DNA from: an uncultured Eubacterium sp.
Lineage (GTDB): Bacteria > Bacillota > Clostridia > Lachnospirales > Lachnospiraceae
DNA length: 6,866 nucleotides
Assembly: GCA_904502145.1 (NCBI GenBank)
Contig: CAJGDH010000099.1
Location: forward strand, 1 to 6,866
Direction: 5' to 3'
Shown here: in pieces, positions 5,089 to 6,866 of the stretch
Layout: the number at the start of each line of letters is the position of its first letter
Position numbering within the stretch: position 1 is the stretch's first letter
The notes under the pieces: generated by a model
Database searches by the model: none
What the model was told of the DNA's origin: nothing
Seen by the model: the letters and a program-made list of their open reading frames with translations, nothing else
Program-made: the position numbers and the translations under genes

Positions 5089-6254
5089 GAGATTATCAGA
5101 CCCATGTTTTTACCTGCACTTACACGGCGGATGTGTCCGGTGTATGCTCCGCCATGTATGAGCTTGGGGGAATGTCGGTGATCCATGATCCCTCCGGCTG
5201 TAATTCCACCTATTCCACCCATGATGAACCCAGGTGGTTTGACAGTGACAGCCTCATGTTTGTCTCAGGTCTGGATGAGATGGCCGCGGTCTTCGGGAAT
5301 GACGAGGTTGTCATAGAGGATATTGTGGCAGCGGCCGCTGACCTTAAACCTAAATTTATCACCCTCTGCGGCGGTGCCATGCCCCATATCATCGCCTTTG
5401 ATTACAGAGGGGTAGCCCGGCTGATCGAAGAGAAGAGCGGGATCCCCGTGATCCCGGTTGCCACCGACGGGCTCAGATCATACATCAGCGGAGTGGGTCA
5501 GGCTCTCACTGCCTGGATCAAACGTTTTGCCGATCCGGGGGAGAAGCAGGACAGCCTTTCGGTAAATCTGCTGGGGGTAACCCCGCTGGATTTTTCCGTC
5601 AATGGTAATGCGGAGGCTCTGCGGTCATGCTTCGAGGATGCAGGAATCTCCGTTAACTGCTGTGCAGCCATGGGAGAGGACTTCGACAGTCTTGCCCATA
5701 TCTACAGAGGCAGTGTAAATGTGGTGGTATCCTCCGCCGGACGAAGACCTGCCCGGTATATGGAAAGGACCGCCGGCATACCCAGGGTGGAAGGAATCCC
5801 CATGGGACCTGCCTTCACCCAGAGGTGCCTGGATGCAGTACATGAGGCATACCGCACGAAAAAGAATATCTTTCTTTATCCACGTGAGGAAAACGAAGAT
5901 AAATGGAATATTCCGGAAAGACAGATCCTGGTTCTGGGGGAGGAAATCTTCGCCCGTACCCTTGCTTCGGCCATCAATGACCTGCCCGGGGAGAAGAGGA
6001 TGAATCTGAATGCCTTTGCCCTCTGGCCGGATGTGGATGAAGGGTTACCTGAGCTTAGACTGATTCCCGCTGTCAGGGCAGCGAAAATGGTGATCGCTGA
6101 TCCTTTATATAAAGTGATCCTGCCGCCAGGAAACGGGGATACCGGTTTTGTTCCTTTCCCCCATGAAGCCTATTCCGGCAGGATATACAGGAAGATGATC
6201 CCGGTTTTCGTGGGTCCGGAATTTGATCCGGAGAAACTACTGAAAGGAAAATAA
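5085..6254 (+). CDS. Nitrogenase component 1-like protein, NifK-like subunit
   Basis: The 389-aa protein is a second, distinct component 1 family member. Three cysteines stand in the P-cluster pattern of NifK: SGVCSAMYELGG (C21), HDPSGCNSTY (C39, equal to the HGPxGC loop) and ITLCGGAMPHIIAFD (C95, equal to the STTC..VIGDD site). The strand IPVIPVATDG after them is also typical. NifK is about 510-525 aa, so this is a minimal version. It should pair with the D-like subunit, with its three cysteines and those of the partner holding an interface Fe-S cluster that takes electrons from the NifH-like protein. ATG 5085 overlaps the TGA of the D-like gene (ATGA, 5085-5088), the same coupling used by yhdT-panF, with a G-rich stretch 5069-5073 as a possible ribosome site. 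An in-frame ATG at 5067 would add MGVQLF and cannot be excluded. No gene for cofactor assembly follows; the next gene encodes an unrelated secreted protein. Confidence 0.87.
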   Translation: MRDYQTHVFTCTYTADVSGVCSAMYELGGMSVIHDPSGCNSTYSTHDEPRWFDSDSLMFVSGLDEMAAVFGNDEVVIEDIVAAAADLKPKFITLCGGAMPHIIAFDYRGVARLIEEKSGIPVIPVATDGLRSYISGVGQALTAWIKRFADPGEKQDSLSVNLLGVTPLDFSVNGNAEALRSCFEDAGISVNCCAAMGEDFDSLAHIYRGSVNVVVSSAGRRPARYMERTAGIPRVEGIPMGPAFTQRCLDAVHEAYRTKKNIFLYPREENEDKWNIPERQILVLGEEIFARTLASAINDLPGEKRMNLNAFALWPDVDEGLPELRLIPAVRAAKMVIADPLYKVILPPGNGDTGFVPFPHEAYSGRIYRKMIPVFVGPEFDPEKLLKGK

Positions 6255-6271
6255 ACAGATTCATTCTGTTT
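6253..6271 (+). repeat. Small inverted repeat after the nitrogenase-like operon
   Basis: AAACAGA (6253-6259) and TCTGTTT (6265-6271) form a 7-bp stem with a 5-nt loop directly at the stop codon. The following bases are A-rich rather than T-rich, so it is a poor terminator on this strand; on the opposite strand a T-rich tract would flank it. It may only stabilise the 3' end of the message. Confidence 0.3.
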
Positions 6272-6306
6272 CTGATAAGAAAAAGATAAAAAAAGGAGAG
6301 ACTACA

Positions 6307-6866
6307 ATGAAAAAGACTGATAAGGGAAAAAGATTAGTCAGTAGAGTAACCGCCCTGTTTCTGGGTCTGATCCTGGGTATATCCGCCTTCATCGGGCCGG
6401 AGTCTGCATTCCGGGCATCTGCCTCTTCAGCAGATGATTACTACGACTGGGATTATTATTGGGAAGATGACCGGCCGGATGTATCCAAAGCCACCGCCAC
6501 CCCGAAAAGTAAATATGCAGTATATTATTCGGATTATGGCACTACCTATACAGAGATCTCCCTGAAGATCAATGGTGTGGATGGCCAGATATCCGCATCG
6601 GATGTTTCTTTTGATTATCCTGACAGCGACGGCTGGTACAGTTATGATGTTTATGTCACTGAGGTCACGGTAAGCAGCCAGAATGGACTGAAATTTAAAG
6701 CCTACGGTTATGATTCCGGTACTTATAAGGTTCCCGTCATCCTGACCGGTAAGGATTACAAAGAAAAGAAGGTTGCAACACTTACCATCGCATGTTACAA
6801 GTTGACCATGCCTGACGGAACCATGATCGTGAAAGGGAAGAAAAAACAGCTTACGGTCAAAGCCAA
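6307..6866 (+). CDS. Secreted, probably surface-exposed protein, N-terminal part (3' end outside window)
   Basis: The frame runs open from ATG 6307 to the window end: 186 codons plus two bases. AGGAG (6294-6298) lies 8 nt before the start. Residues 1-13 are basic (MKKTDKGKRLVSR), 15-30 are hydrophobic, and A-S-A (37-39) or S-S-A (40-42) would suit signal peptidase I, so the protein is exported. The mature start is an acidic, aromatic stretch DDYYDWDYYWEDD (43-55), then a Ser/Thr/Pro linker. Residues ~68-165 look like beta-strand-rich sequence with many Tyr and Asp, perhaps an Ig-like fold. The last visible part (KLTMPDGTMIVKGKKKQLTVKA) resembles the start of a bacterial Ig-like Big_2 repeat, where phrases such as L..G.KKQLTV are common. 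This is inferred; the decisive region is cut off. It may be a cell-surface adhesin or wall-associated protein. It starts 52 nt after the HDK-like operon with no clear terminator or promoter between, so co-transcription is possible, though a functional link is not evident. Confidence 0.8.
   Translation, partial: MKKTDKGKRLVSRVTALFLGLILGISAFIGPESAFRASASSADDYYDWDYYWEDDRPDVSKATATPKSKYAVYYSDYGTTYTEISLKINGVDGQISASDVSFDYPDSDGWYSYDVYVTEVTVSSQNGLKFKAYGYDSGTYKVPVILTGKDYKEKKVATLTIACYKLTMPDGTMIVKGKKKQLTVKA

Noticed and set aside
3017..6254. Genuine nitrogen-fixing nitrogenase
   Set aside because: The component 1 subunits are too short, the cofactor ligands seem to be missing, and no nifE, nifN or nifB gene follows the operon.
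1009..6254. Functional link between pantothenate uptake and the nitrogenase-like operon
   Set aside because: A strong terminator (2826-2855) and a separate promoter divide them; closeness alone is not evidence of a common pathway.
6253..6306. Intrinsic terminator after the K-like gene
   Set aside because: The 7-bp stem is AT-rich and followed by A residues rather than a T-run on the coding strand.
1..6866. CRISPR array, insertion sequence, tRNA or rRNA gene
   Set aside because: No regularly spaced repeats, transposase-like frame, terminal inverted repeats or cloverleaf/rRNA-like sequence was seen on either strand.

Overview
The window looks like a chromosomal segment of an anaerobic Firmicute, most like Lachnospiraceae or a related Clostridia lineage. 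The reasons are the style of the threonyl-tRNA synthetase C-terminus, strong AGGAG-type ribosome binding sites, AT-rich intergenic gaps with near-consensus sigma-A promoters, compact hairpin-plus-T-run terminators, and an anaerobe-type gene set. The taxonomic placement is inference from these traits; no search was run. Every gene lies on the + strand.

Layout: (1) 1-216 is the 3' end of a threonyl-tRNA synthetase gene, with a weak terminator candidate behind it. (2) 381-785 is a lone bacterial microcompartment (BMC-H) shell protein with a ~50-residue C-terminal extension. It has its own consensus promoter and a textbook UUCG-loop terminator, so it is monocistronic. (3) 1009-2762 is a two-gene operon, a YhdT-like small membrane protein followed by a PanF-type sodium/pantothenate symporter. 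The two overlap by ATGA, and the operon has its own promoter and a strong terminator. (4) 3017-6254 is a three-gene operon, the most notable part of the window. It encodes a NifH-like iron protein with both cluster cysteines and a P-loop, followed by two different nitrogenase component 1-like proteins (NifD-like, 439 aa; NifK-like, 389 aa). They are packed with a 2-nt gap and a 4-nt overlap. (5) 6307-6866 is the start of a secreted, probably surface-exposed protein that runs off the window.

The HDK-like operon should encode an ATP-driven two-component reductase. The Fe protein homodimer would pass electrons to a heteromeric component 1 through a cluster at the D/K interface. The D-like and K-like proteins are much shorter than true NifD/NifK. 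The D-like protein appears to lack both FeMo-cofactor ligands and has a rearranged set of cluster cysteines. No nifE, nifN, nifB or other cofactor-assembly gene is visible. It is therefore best read as a nitrogenase-like reductase of unknown substrate, related in architecture to DPOR/COR, CfbCD and MarHDK but not assignable to any of them from this window. The terminators suggest that the BMC gene, the panF operon and the HDK-like operon are separate transcription units, so their proximity alone is not evidence of a shared pathway.
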